Shown here: positions 55,081 to 64,000 of the stretch, piece after piece
Layout: every line of letters starts with the position of its first letter
Position numbering within the stretch: position 1 is the stretch's first letter
NCBI RefSeq assembly: GCF_900454495.1
Contig: NZ_UGSI01000001.1
Span: 4,218,501-4,282,500, forward strand
DNA length: 64,000 nt
Direction of reading: 5' to 3'
DNA from: Paenibacillus macerans
GTDB taxonomy: Bacteria; Bacillota; Bacilli; Paenibacillales; Paenibacillaceae
Notes under the pieces: generated by a model
Told to the model about the DNA's origin: nothing
Database searches by the model: none
What the model saw: only the letters and a program-made list of their open reading frames with translations
Program-made: the position numbers and the translations under genes

Positions 55081-56378
55081 CGAGATTCCACCTCCTGATT
55101 TCGTTCATCTCCGCTGTACGCTTTTTCATCCCACACGCCCCATAAAGCCAGTCCAAACCCGTCGTTTCTGTCAAGCATGGCCGTTCGCCGGTTGCGGTCG
55201 GATACGGATTGCAGCCACAGCTTTTCCGCGAGCAGCCGCGGGTTCCCCCGCTCGACTTTGAAGAAGTAGACGCTCCCGGCTGGAACCATACGCCGGATGG
55301 CCTTTTCCTCCCGCTTACCATAGCTCCAACCGGAAATGGGCTGCCAGCGAGGGACACAAGCCCATTTGAGTTCCAAAACGATATCTTCCTCACCCATTGC
55401 TTCCGGTTTTCCTCTTAAGTCGCTATCAAGCCATCCCGGTAGCCAGCCTTTCGTAAAATACGCCGGGGTTGCCAGCACCATTCGAATATAGCAGGCCCCG
55501 TCCAAAGCCTGGAGAATCGAGTCGGGACAGGACCAGACCTCGCCAGCTTCGGTTTCACTGAAATGCGCTAGACGCCGTTTGCCGCCAAACGAGTGGATCG
55601 CCGACAAGCCTTTCGGCCAAGCGATGTTCGACTCAGACAAATCCGCTTCTGCCAGCAGATACGCATCCTCAGGAAACACCAGCGCCTCGGTGTCGAACAA
55701 AATCCCCTCCATCGCTGTGTGCGATGCCTTGTCAATGGCTACATGCGTGCGGACATCCCGGGGGAACGCCCGCAGGAACGGTTCAGATGCGGCTTCCTTG
55801 ACGTAAGTCAAACCACCCTGGACGTTTTCCGGCAAGCGTGTCTCATCCGCATACCAGTTATCCAGCGGTTTCATCCAATCTTCCGTTAGCGCATGTGTTC
55901 CGAGCCAATCGATCATCCATTCGGCGGACAGATATTGCGGCGCTGCGGCCGCGCCCTTGCCTGAGGCACCCGCAGCGGGCCAAAGCCGGTCTCCATGCCA
56001 ACCGCTTCTGCCTGTACCGAGGAACCCTTCCCCTTCTCCCGGCTTGCGGGGGACGATCCTGTCCACTTCCAACCGGTTCCCGGCCTGCCGAAAATGCAGA
56101 TCCCGAGGAACCGGGAAATAAGGTTGCTCCTTATAATGCAAAAGAGGACCGCGTACGGCCAGCTTGGCTACCTCGAGCTTTTCTTTCTCGCCGAACGCGG
56201 TTGTATGACCGTGTTCCTCCGCCAGCTTCTTCCCCAGCAGCGTACGGAGCGTGCCGGCGACAACACTGGGCGGCACTTCGCTCATGCTGTGCGCCTTGGC
56301 GCCGGGATTCGCCTCGAACGGACGGCCATCCCGCAGCATCACCGGTTCAAGAGGGCGAATTTTCAGCCATCGTTTCAT
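55077..56378 (-). CDS. cmr3: type III-B CRISPR RAMP protein Cmr3
   Basis: A 433-aa Cas5-like subunit that holds the 5' tag of the crRNA next to Cas10. MKRWLKIRPLEPVMLRDGRP then FEANPGAKAHS is the characteristic Cmr3 start, and PPSVVAGTLRTLLG follows. I prefer the ATG at 56378; a GTG three codons earlier (56387) is possible. It overlaps cas10 by 32 bp. Confidence 0.93.
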   Translation of the reverse strand: MKRWLKIRPLEPVMLRDGRPFEANPGAKAHSMSEVPPSVVAGTLRTLLGKKLAEEHGHTTAFGEKEKLEVAKLAVRGPLLHYKEQPYFPVPRDLHFRQAGNRLEVDRIVPRKPGEGEGFLGTGRSGWHGDRLWPAAGASGKGAAAAPQYLSAEWMIDWLGTHALTEDWMKPLDNWYADETRLPENVQGGLTYVKEAASEPFLRAFPRDVRTHVAIDKASHTAMEGILFDTEALVFPEDAYLLAEADLSESNIAWPKGLSAIHSFGGKRRLAHFSETEAGEVWSCPDSILQALDGACYIRMVLATPAYFTKGWLPGWLDSDLRGKPEAMGEEDIVLELKWACVPRWQPISGWSYGKREEKAIRRMVPAGSVYFFKVERGNPRLLAEKLWLQSVSDRNRRTAMLDRNDGFGLALWGVWDEKAYSGDERNQEVESR

Positions 56379-58143
56379 AGATCGCACCCGCTTTCTCTAG
56401 ATTGACGGCAATGATAAACTGCTCGGCCAACATACGCAACCGCTCCAGCAGCGCGCCCTTCCCGCCCAGCATATCGAGCATGGGCGCGAGCAGTTCGCGC
56501 TGCACCGCTTCCGCTGTTAAATGCTCGGGCTTTTTACGAACGGCCAGCCGCTCCAGTTCCTTTTCAATCAATCTGCGCGTCCGCTCTTGATCGGAAAGCC
56601 AGAGCGAACCTTGGCTCAACCGGCTGTACTCCTCATACAAGCCACGCAATTCATATGCAAACGAGAACGAAAATAACTTATCCCGATACCATTGCTGTAT
56701 CCGCTGCAGACGTTCCACCGGCTGCTCGTCAAAAGACAGGCGTATCCGCATCTGATCGCCGCCGTTGCGTTTGCGGTAAACAATAGCCAGGCTGTTCCGC
56801 TCCTGTTTGGCCAAACGCTCGGCTTCCGCCGCCAGTTGCCGAACGTCTCCAAGCATTTCCATCATATGTACGACCGCAATTCCGATGGACAGCGTAGGCC
56901 GTCTTCCGTCTTCAGGCATCGCTTCCTTCATAACGCAGGCAAAAGATTGCTGCAAGCTTGCCGCCGCTTCCAGACACTTGTCGATCGGCAAATAGGCCAT
57001 GACGTCATCGCCGCCGCTGTAAACCAGCCGACCTTCGCAGGCGTTGATGATGTTTTCCGCACTGTCGGCGAACCGCGACAGGCGTTCCGTGAACAGGCCA
57101 TGCTGCTCAAATGTGGACAGCTCGTTTAGAGCTTCGCCCATTCGGTCCCCATCGCAGAGCAGAAACGCATAATACGGTGTCGGGCGAATGCCGATTTTCC
57201 GATACAGCGCCTCGAGCTCCGCTGCAGCCTGGGACACGAGCTTCCGCTTTTTTTCATCCTGTATAGGCGGATTGGCATGTTCGTCCACAAAATCCTCGAT
57301 CCGGCTCTCGTAAAACAGCCTGAATAATTGGCCTTCACCGTTCGGATTCAACTTGCCGAACACCGGGTCAATCTCCCGCAGCCTAGAAAAGTAGCCTTCC
57401 ACTTGATGGCGCAGGTTCTCATCCTTCCGCAGCCGCCGCTGGAAGTTGTTGAACGCCACATCGCAGACGGACAAAAAACGGCTTCCGGCACGCGTGTACA
57501 AAGAGAGCCGCTTTACCGCCGAAATGGCATCCAGCGTTTCATGCGATTTGATGCCGAAACGGGCCAAGTCGTTCTGCTTGTCCATCAGCAGCACCGACTC
57601 GCGGCCGCCATCAAGGCTCGATTTCTTTTCGCCGAACATTTTTGCCGGTTCGTTCTGTTTGAAATCACGCAAGGTTTTACGGGCGGTCAGCAATTGCTCG
57701 GCGCGTCTCAGCGCTGTTCCGTAATCGTTCAAGTCAGGAAGCAGAACCCAGACCGCATAGAACTCGATAAAGTCCTTGATTTGCCGATCCCACAGATTTT
57801 CATTAACATACGGCCGCAACCGCTCCAATGCCTCATCTGAAATTTGCTTCCAGGCCCTGGCCACTTCAATACGAATATCTAGTGCAAGTTGCTCTGGGCA
57901 ATCGGATTCCACATAGCCGAGCAGCTTGTTCGTCACTTTAGCCCGATCCGGCGGGGCCTCCCAATCGATATGCGGATATACGATCTTGCCGTTCTTTCTT
58001 CGAAAAGCCTCTGCCGCCGCACGGCTAAGCCTGGAGAGAAGAAAAGAACCGAACCACAGATCTCCCGTCCGCCTTGCCTGGGCGATGAAATCCTGCACAG
58101 GCCCGATTGAGAACAGCATCAGTTTTCGTTCAGCCACTGCCAT
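56347..58143 (-). CDS. cas10: Cas10/Cmr2, cyclase-competent, no HD domain
   Basis: 598 aa, the large subunit of the type III-B complex. The N-terminus LMLFSIGPVQDFIAQARRTG is typical of Cmr2, and there is no HD nuclease domain in front of it. The palm carries LLCDGDRMGEALN (about 328-340) and VYSGGDDVMAYLP with the GGDD motif at 377-380, so it should make cyclic oligoadenylates when target RNA is bound. DNA cleavage by HD is not expected. A GGGGAAGGTGAGGGA site precedes the ATG, and it overlaps cmr1 by 25 bp. No CARF or SAVED receptor is encoded in this window. Confidence 0.95.
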   Translation of the reverse strand: MAVAERKLMLFSIGPVQDFIAQARRTGDLWFGSFLLSRLSRAAAEAFRRKNGKIVYPHIDWEAPPDRAKVTNKLLGYVESDCPEQLALDIRIEVARAWKQISDEALERLRPYVNENLWDRQIKDFIEFYAVWVLLPDLNDYGTALRRAEQLLTARKTLRDFKQNEPAKMFGEKKSSLDGGRESVLLMDKQNDLARFGIKSHETLDAISAVKRLSLYTRAGSRFLSVCDVAFNNFQRRLRKDENLRHQVEGYFSRLREIDPVFGKLNPNGEGQLFRLFYESRIEDFVDEHANPPIQDEKKRKLVSQAAAELEALYRKIGIRPTPYYAFLLCDGDRMGEALNELSTFEQHGLFTERLSRFADSAENIINACEGRLVYSGGDDVMAYLPIDKCLEAAASLQQSFACVMKEAMPEDGRRPTLSIGIAVVHMMEMLGDVRQLAAEAERLAKQERNSLAIVYRKRNGGDQMRIRLSFDEQPVERLQRIQQWYRDKLFSFSFAYELRGLYEEYSRLSQGSLWLSDQERTRRLIEKELERLAVRKKPEHLTAEAVQRELLAPMLDMLGGKGALLERLRMLAEQFIIAVNLEKAGAIYETMAENSPS

Positions 58144-59594
58144 TCCCTCACCTTCCCCGAATTTAAAAAAGCAGTAACCGCCGAGGCGGTCACATCCTGC
58201 CGGCTGGTAGGTTGACCATTGCTGTGAATCCTCATCGGGTTTTTCGCCCGGTGTTCCGGAAGATACTCCGGGGCTATGTAAACGGCGCTGGGGTGGATAT
58301 CTTTCCCGTTGAATCGCTTGCTCGCTTCGTACTGCTTGCGTTCTATATATTTCTTAAACTCTTTCTTTTGTATCAACTGCAGACGTAAATGACCAAGTCT
58401 AGGCTGGTTTAACACAACCACCGCACTAATCGCTTTAAAACCGTTTTCGACGGCAACGGCCTTCACAATTACCGGCGAAGCCAGGCGATCACGGTCTTTG
58501 GGCACAAGCTCAATATCCGACGGCTCGTATCCCTGATCTTTAGGCGGATGCTTTTGGGTGTCGTTCTGAAAATGAAAAATAATCGGCAACCCTAGTTGAG
58601 CACGCGGAAAAGCGACATAGTCCGGGCCTTCCTTGATCGTAGTCGACTTCAGATGATCTTTAACGCCAATTTTCGTAATGCGGCGGATTGAGTCAGCTTC
58701 CGGCCAAAATGACCTTGAAAAGCGCTTGGTGCCTCCTTCCTTGTACTCATTTCGAGCATTGCGAAACTTCTGCAGCTCCCTGACGGCCATACTCCACGCT
58801 TTGACAGGCTCTGTTTCGCCACCACCAAATTTGATCGTGGTGCTTAAAGTTGGCCATTCGCGGTGCGTTTGCTGAAAATTCGCTTCATGCGAAACCAGAT
58901 TTAATTTGTATTGCTCCACTTTTTCCTGAAAACATGCTCGTAGTTCATCCGCCCTTGCTGTTTTAGGGGAGAACTTACTGCAATACAGACTCCCACAACC
59001 TCTTCGGGTTCGTGAACCAATACCGCCGAAATTGATCCAGGCCCATAAAGCGCATTCCACATCGAGCTTGAGTTCTTCCAAGTCCCGGGCCCACGTCTTT
59101 ACATCGGATTCGGACAGGTTATACTCAACATGCAAGGTGAAATAGAAGTTATTCAAATATTGCGGGTCTTCCTGCTTCATTCCCAGGAATGAGAAGAGTG
59201 CGTACTGACCTTCCCACGGCTCTCTGACCATTTTTTTCTTACTTTCATCAAACATTGGAGTAGATTTAATTCTCGACGAATCGGTTTCAACCCATATTTT
59301 CACCGCACTCGGTCTTTCTGTACTACCGAAAATCTCTACCTCCCGGCTTCTTAATTCCGCTACGTTTTGATAAGTGGCCCCGCGAGTAGCCCGCCACCAA
59401 AAACGAAGCTGACCGCGGATCGCGCTACTTCTTACCGGACGCAGCTTGTCAATCCACTGCGGCTTCACCCCTCCGCCGACCATCGGCGTCACCACTCGGA
59501 TAGTGAAGCAGTCGCGAACCATTTTCTTATTTGCGTCATCCAGTAGCGATTGAACCTCTGGCGGCCTCAATTCGGGAGCTTTTAACGTCCGCAC
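58119..59594 (-). CDS. cmr1: type III-B CRISPR RAMP protein Cmr1
   Basis: A 491-aa Cas7-like protein that binds the 3' end of the crRNA. The N-terminal VVTPMVGGGVKPQ, then SSAIRGQLRFWWRATRGATY, and the glycine loop WINFGGIGSRTRRGCGSLY are diagnostic for Cmr1. It starts at GTG (59594) with GAGGGGTGG upstream. First gene of the operon. A possible promoter (TTTCTC, 16 bp, TATAAC, minus strand) lies at 59718-59745. Confidence 0.94.
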   Translation of the reverse strand: MRTLKAPELRPPEVQSLLDDANKKMVRDCFTIRVVTPMVGGGVKPQWIDKLRPVRSSAIRGQLRFWWRATRGATYQNVAELRSREVEIFGSTERPSAVKIWVETDSSRIKSTPMFDESKKKMVREPWEGQYALFSFLGMKQEDPQYLNNFYFTLHVEYNLSESDVKTWARDLEELKLDVECALWAWINFGGIGSRTRRGCGSLYCSKFSPKTARADELRACFQEKVEQYKLNLVSHEANFQQTHREWPTLSTTIKFGGGETEPVKAWSMAVRELQKFRNARNEYKEGGTKRFSRSFWPEADSIRRITKIGVKDHLKSTTIKEGPDYVAFPRAQLGLPIIFHFQNDTQKHPPKDQGYEPSDIELVPKDRDRLASPVIVKAVAVENGFKAISAVVVLNQPRLGHLRLQLIQKKEFKKYIERKQYEASKRFNGKDIHPSAVYIAPEYLPEHRAKNPMRIHSNGQPTSRQDVTASAVTAFLNSGKVREWQWLNEN

Positions 59595-59717
59595 TTGGCT
59601 TCCACCCCTCTTCTAATTCGACTGATTACGACCCAGGAAAAAAGAACCATTCGCCTTGTTCCACCTATTTCGACCCCTATCGACCAAAACCCTTTTTCCC
59701 CACAAATTTCCCAATAT

Positions 59718-59745
59718 GTTATAGGCTTAAAGCAAGAGTGAGAAA
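59718..59745 (-). promoter_or_regulatory. possible cmr operon promoter
   Basis: Minus strand: -35 TTTCTC (59740-59745), 16-bp spacer, -10 TATAAC (59718-59723), about 125 bp before cmr1. Weak -35. Confidence 0.35.
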
Positions 59746-59806
59746 CGAATCTGAGGGTTGTGATTGCCTTTGTGGGCGGATTTCTACAGTGATTTCCAAG
59801 TTAAGC

Positions 59807-59832
59807 AAAAAACTCCCCCCGCGAGGGAGGAG
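59807..59832 (-). terminator. terminator upstream of the cmr operon
   Basis: Minus strand CTCCTCCC, loop TCGC, GGGGGGAG, T6. It would stop leftward transcription coming from array 2 before cmr1. Confidence 0.75.
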
Positions 59833-60046
59833 CTCAATAATTTGTCTAATCGTGGATTGGGCTCAATTCATCTAAAAGGCCGGTTTGCCGTTTATAAATC
59901 CGTTAATTCCATAACCTCCCTTAACTTTATCTATCTCCTCTCTCTAAGCGAAGGAGTAATCATCTAGGCAATTGATAAGGAGGGGGCTTCACTCTAAAAT
60001 CACTCCACATTAAACACGCGAACATTTCCACATTCCTTGAGTGTAC
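59833..60046. other. spacer region with possible SWIM-gene 3' remnant
   Basis: The minus strand around 59850-59900 reads GGCAAACCGGCCTTTT then GATGAATTGAGCCCAATC, resembling the last codons of the SWIM gene at 40317 (PAFLEELSKI) with one base missing. It is only ~50 bp, so common origin is uncertain. No intact gene. Confidence 0.35.
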
Positions 60047-60069
60047 AAAAAAAGCCTTTAACCAAAGGC
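60047..60069 (-). terminator. terminator of CRISPR array 2 transcript
   Basis: Minus strand GCCTTT, loop GGTT, AAAGGC, then seven T. It lies beyond the trailer end of array 2. Confidence 0.7.
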
Positions 60070-60138
60070 AATTTTCATTAAGATACTCCTATGTGGGAAG
60101 TGGCTATTGATCCTGGTAATCGCAAAGAATCAGACCTT

Positions 60139-60170
60139 CTTTCATTCCACCCTCTCGTGCAGAGAGGAAC
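60139..60170 (-). CRISPR. degenerate outlying repeat of array 2
   Basis: CTTTCATTCCACCCTCTC, GTGCA, GAGAGGAAC aligns with the repeat over 32 bp. The stem has changed on both sides (CCTCTC with GAGAGG) so the hairpin is kept. It is 55 bp from the next repeat. Confidence 0.75.
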
Positions 60171-60225
60171 GCTGAGGCTTGAGAGTGGCGTTATCTTAAG
60201 GGGCAACTTGGTATTGATTTTACAT

Positions 60226-63200
60226 CTTTCAAGCCACGCTCCCACATAGGGAGCGACCGCTTGGGGATGGGCATACATATGCGACCGTCGGCCTTTCAAT
60301 CCACGCTCCCACATAGGGAGCGACTATACAGACTTTCTCGGTGCATTCAGTATGGATCTTTCAATCCACGCTCCCGCATAGGGAGCGACAATTCAATAAG
60401 CTGTAATGTGCGGAAACCCTACTCCTTTCAATCCACGCTCCCGCATAGGGAGCGACGATCTCAAGCAACGCAACATCAAGATTATTAACCTTTCAATCCA
60501 CGCTCCCGCATAGGGAGCGACTGGTGTAATAGGTCAAAAAACAATGATCCCGGCAACTTTCAATCCACGCTCCCGCATAGGGAGCGACGATGTTTAAGCA
60601 AAGGTTTGGTGTGGCTTGACCTCTTTCAATCCACGCTCCCGCATAGGGAGCGACGACTTTGGCTACCAGTGTAATTAGCCCTAGAGCTACCTTTCAATCC
60701 ACGCTCCCGCATAGGGAGCGACACACTCCAATCACATGAGGGTAATGATCTTCAGAACTTTCAATCCACGCTCCCGCATAGGGAGCGACGGCTCATGAAT
60801 ACTTTTTCTTGCTGGCCAAATCACTTTCAATCCACGCTCCCGCATAGGGAGCGACCGGTAAAGCTACAAACATCACGGCCAATATCGACCTTTCAATCCA
60901 CGCTCCCGCATAGGGAGCGACCGTTGCTATAGGTTAAGGAGGGCTAAAACATGCCAATCTTTCAATCCACGCTCCCGCATAGGGAGCGACTCGCGGATGT
61001 GCATGGCAGCGTGGTTATTTTCGATCTTTCAATCCACGCTCCCGCATAGGGAGCGACCTGCGGCGCTTCCGGCGCTTTCTCTTCGATCTCGTCGACTTTC
61101 AATCCACGCTCCCGCATAGGGAGCGACTATTTGATTTTATAGAGGGGTGATACCATGGTACTTTCAATCCACGCTCCCGCATAGGGAGCGACTATAAGGA
61201 AGCGTTTGCAAATGGCGGACAAACCCTTTCAATCCACGCTCCCGCATAGGGAGCGACATTCGTCATGATGAGCGCAGGGCCGTTTACATCCTTTCAATCC
61301 ACGCTCCCGCATAGGGAGCGACTGTGCACCAACGATTCCTCTAAGACTTTCTTAACTTTCAATCCACGCTCCCGCATAGGGAGCGACAGCACGCAAAGCA
61401 CAATCCCAAAAGAGTGCTCAACTTTCAATCCACGCTCCCGCATAGGGAGCGACGCACTAGAACGGTCTGGAGGGCGTTGTGAGCGCTGCGCTTTCAATCC
61501 ACGCTCCCGCATAGGGAGCGACTTGTCTCGATAGGTGCTCCCGATAAAGAAATCAGATCTTTCAATCCACGCTCCCGCATAGGGAGCGACAATCAAGTTC
61601 AATATTCTTGCACAAACGCCGAACTTTCAATCCACGCTCCCGCATAGGGAGCGACGCCTTTGCCAAACCGTAATCCATATAGCGGGCTGCTTTCAATCCA
61701 CGCTCCCACATAGGGAGCGACGATTTACGAGGTTTACAATCAGCCGCATTGTCTTGCTTTCAATCCACGCTCCCACATAGGGAGCGACGACATGTCCGCA
61801 GAACTTGACGCTAAGTTTGAGCTTTCAATCCACGCTCCCACATAGGGAGCGACGGCAAGTAATTCGAGCATCCGGTCGCGCTCCGCTTGCTTTCAATCCA
61901 CGCTCCCACATAGGGAGCGACCTTGATTGCCATAAACGCCGTAAACAACCATATTCTTTCAATCCACGCTCCCACATAGGGAGCGACCGTTACTTTATCC
62001 GCGTAACTGGCGGCAAAATCATCTTTCAATCCACGCTCCCACATAGGGAGCGACAAAGCGTGAGCGGGGCTAGCCCCTATACGGATATACTTTCAATCCA
62101 CGCTCCCACATAGGGAGCGACGATGTGTTCTTCAAGGTTAATATCCGCATTCAAAGATCTTTCAATCCACGCTCCCACATAGGGAGCGACCCTATAACGA
62201 GATCAAAGATAAACTCTATCCACGTCTTTCAATCCACGCTCCCACATAGGGAGCGACGACGGCAAACCCTCCCGGCTTCCTGCACAGGGACACTTTCAAT
62301 CCACGCTCCCACATAGGGAGCGACGCTGGTCATAAAAGTCGTTCATCCGGATCGCGTCGCTTTCAATCCACGCTCCCACATAGGGAGCGACACACTTCCG
62401 AAGGGGTCAAAGGGAGCCAAGGGACTTTCAATCCACGCTCCCACATAGGGAGCGACCAGTTCGACATGACCAAGGAGACGATGGACGAGATCACTCTTTC
62501 AATCCACGCTCCCACATAGGGAGCGACATTGGTGTAATTATGGTGTAATATTGGTATCAACTTTCAATCCACGCTCCCACATAGGGAGCGACTCCCCCGC
62601 CCCTTTTCCGTGGCACGAAAATTTTACTTTCAATCCACGCTCCCACATAGGGAGCGACGATAACGCCGCGAAACAGGCCGACGCCGTCCGCGTACTTTCA
62701 ATCCACGCTCCCACATAGGGAGCGACTTAAGACGGTTAGAACATACAATCGGTCAGAAGCGCTTTCAATCCACGCTCCCACATAGGGAGCGACCATGGTT
62801 ATCCTCCTAATCCGCTATGGGTGGCGGCACTTTCAATCCACGCTCCCACATAGGGAGCGACGCACGAGTGGACGTTCGTCAATGGCAGCATTATTCTTTC
62901 AATCCACGCTCCCACATAGGGAGCGACGGCACGCGCGGTATTCAACCGCCTACTAAGCGGCCTTTCAATCCACGCTCCCACATAGGGAGCGACCATCTAT
63001 TTCACCGCCCTTTACACGTTGATTGTGAGCTTTCAATCCACGCTCCCACATAGGGAGCGACTACGATTATGCAGCGAAAATGCATAAAACTTCGCTTTCA
63101 ATCCACGCTCCCACATAGGGAGCGACTTCTGGTGTAAGTCTTTCAAGCATTTCGTCCTGAAACTTTCAATCCACGCTCCCACATAGGGAGCGACATTTGT

Positions 63201-63726
63201 ACCAGGGCACCATATACCAAGATCAGGTCTTTCAATCCACGCTCCCACATAGGGAGCGACTCGCAGTGCCGGTTTACTACAAGAAAGATGATCCCTTTCA
63301 ATCCACGCTCCCACATAGGGAGCGACGATCAGCCCAGCGCGTGATGATTGGCGTATCCATCGCTTTCAATCCACGCTCCCACATAGGGAGCGACATCGGC
63401 TCCATCCGCCCCGTTTGAATAACGTAACCTTTCAATCCACGCTCCCACATAGGGAGCGACAACAAATGTTCGCACAACGTGAGGTGGATTTAATCTTTCA
63501 ATCCACGCTCCCACATAGGGAGCGACGGTTATTGGTGCGAGATTGACCATCCCGTCCTGTCTTTCAATCCACGCTCCCACATAGGGAGCGACTGTATAAC
63601 GCAACCACGGTGGAGGTGCAGTCTGGCGCTTTCAATCCACGCTCCCACATAGGGAGCGACCTCGTCGATATCTTCGTAAAAGACCTGATTGTTGCTTTCA
63701 ATCCACGCTCCCACATAGGGAGCGAC
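60226..63726 (-). CRISPR. CRISPR array 2, 53 repeats
   Basis: Same 32-bp repeat as array 1, spacers 33-39 bp, leader on the right. The hairpin loop falls into blocks: ACATA at 60226 and 60293, GCATA in the 20 repeats from 60358 to 61655, and ACATA in the 31 repeats from 61690 to 63726. The first repeat also has AAGCC in place of AATCC. Array orientation is the same as array 1, with the oldest spacers on the left. Confidence 0.98.
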
Positions 63727-63920
63727 TCCGTCCACCTAACCCCCGCATCCAGCAAAGGTTTGGAAACGCTTTAGTGCGAATCCCCTTTTTATGGTTTAAA
63801 AACAAGTTAAACAAAGCCGCAATATCCCGCAATCCCACGCCAGACAAGAGGTGCGAATGTCCCGGGGATTTTATGTGAGCTTGGGGTTCGCACCGCTGTT
63901 CTTTCCCGCTTTTACCAACC
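63727..63920 (-). promoter_or_regulatory. leader of CRISPR array 2
   Basis: Homologous to the array 1 leader (51666-51889), sharing the AACGCTTTAGTGCGAATCCC block and the GGTGCGAA/TTCGCACC inverted repeat (63850-63893). The spacing between blocks is similar, with scattered substitutions and one-base indels. Confidence 0.85.
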
Positions 63921-63947
63921 AATTGATTACTCTTCATTACTTCAAGG

Positions 63948-64000
63948 CTACATCGTCGTATCTTTCTCGTTAAAGGTACATAGCCTTACGCACCTATTTC
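63948..64000 (-). pseudogene. 3' end of a second DUF6602-like gene (partial)
   Basis: The minus strand ends TTTAACGAGAAAGATACG, ACG ATG TAG, aligning with the end of the nuclease-like gene at 51890 (TTTAACGAGCGGTATACG, AAG GAG TAG) at the same distance from the leader. About five bases are missing some 25 bp upstream, which breaks the frame unless compensated outside the window. Confidence 0.6.

Noticed and set aside
56347..58143. An HD nuclease domain in Cas10
   Set aside because: The protein begins directly with the Cmr2 palm-type start, and no HD motif is present in the first 120 residues.
60078..63755. Similar repetitive ORFs (MWERGLK, VAPYVGAWIE) in the second array
   Set aside because: Same reason: frames created by the ACATA-type repeat.

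Overview
The window looks like chromosomal DNA of a high-GC Gram-positive of the Paenibacillaceae (Paenibacillus/Cohnella type). The evidence is strong AGGAGG-type ribosome binding sites, frequent GTG and TTG starts, CcpA cre-like boxes, a LicT/BglP antitermination operon, two YesM/YesN-type two-component systems, many carbohydrate genes, and an I-C-like CRISPR repeat. This is inferred from gene content only.

Layout. 1-371 is a transposase tail. 961-5640 (minus) is a beta-glucoside operon, licT-bglP-bglA, with two RAT/terminator switches, a promoter and two cre boxes. 5679-6151 is a decayed gene. 6217-11778 (minus) holds a UbiA prenyltransferase, a class III aminotransferase and a U32 protein, plus a 43-bp tandem repeat. 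11898-15812 (minus) is an ECF transporter cassette (EcfT, EcfA2, EcfA1) led by a Gx-transporter and a NusG-II protein. A divergent ApbE flavinyl transferase lipoprotein follows at 16092-17213. Together these resemble part of a flavin-based extracellular electron transfer locus. 17352-17685 is a candidate non-coding transcript. 18775-28636 (minus) is a glycan locus: GH42, YesM/YesN, ABC importer, GH30. 28868-32068 (plus) carries a diguanylate cyclase, a sigma factor and its probable anti-sigma partner. 32521-39092 (minus) carries a sugar MFS porter, RhaM, and a binding protein-kinase-regulator trio that probably senses a sugar. 40317-46135 carries a SWIM protein and a peptide-recycling operon (serine hydrolase, two XRE-cupin regulators, dipeptide epimerase). 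46574-48085 is a complete IS4-type element with target duplication.

48417-64000 is a large CRISPR locus: two arrays (48 and 53 recognisable repeats, each with a more decayed repeat at its far end) flanking a type III-B operon, cmr1-cas10-cmr3-cmr4-cmr5-cmr6, that ends in a putative PD-(D/E)XK nuclease (DUF6602-like). Cas10 keeps the GGDD cyclase motif but has no HD domain. I see no CARF/SAVED effector, cas6, cas1 or cas2. The repeat resembles type I-C, so crRNA processing and adaptation probably come from elsewhere. Both leaders are homologous, and the homology runs past the leader into the 3' end of the nuclease gene. A second, diverged copy of that gene therefore abuts the right window edge.

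A family of ~300-bp intergenic repeats (three aligned full copies, one diverged) and several minisatellites are scattered through the window. A further relative may be the repeat that the IS interrupts.
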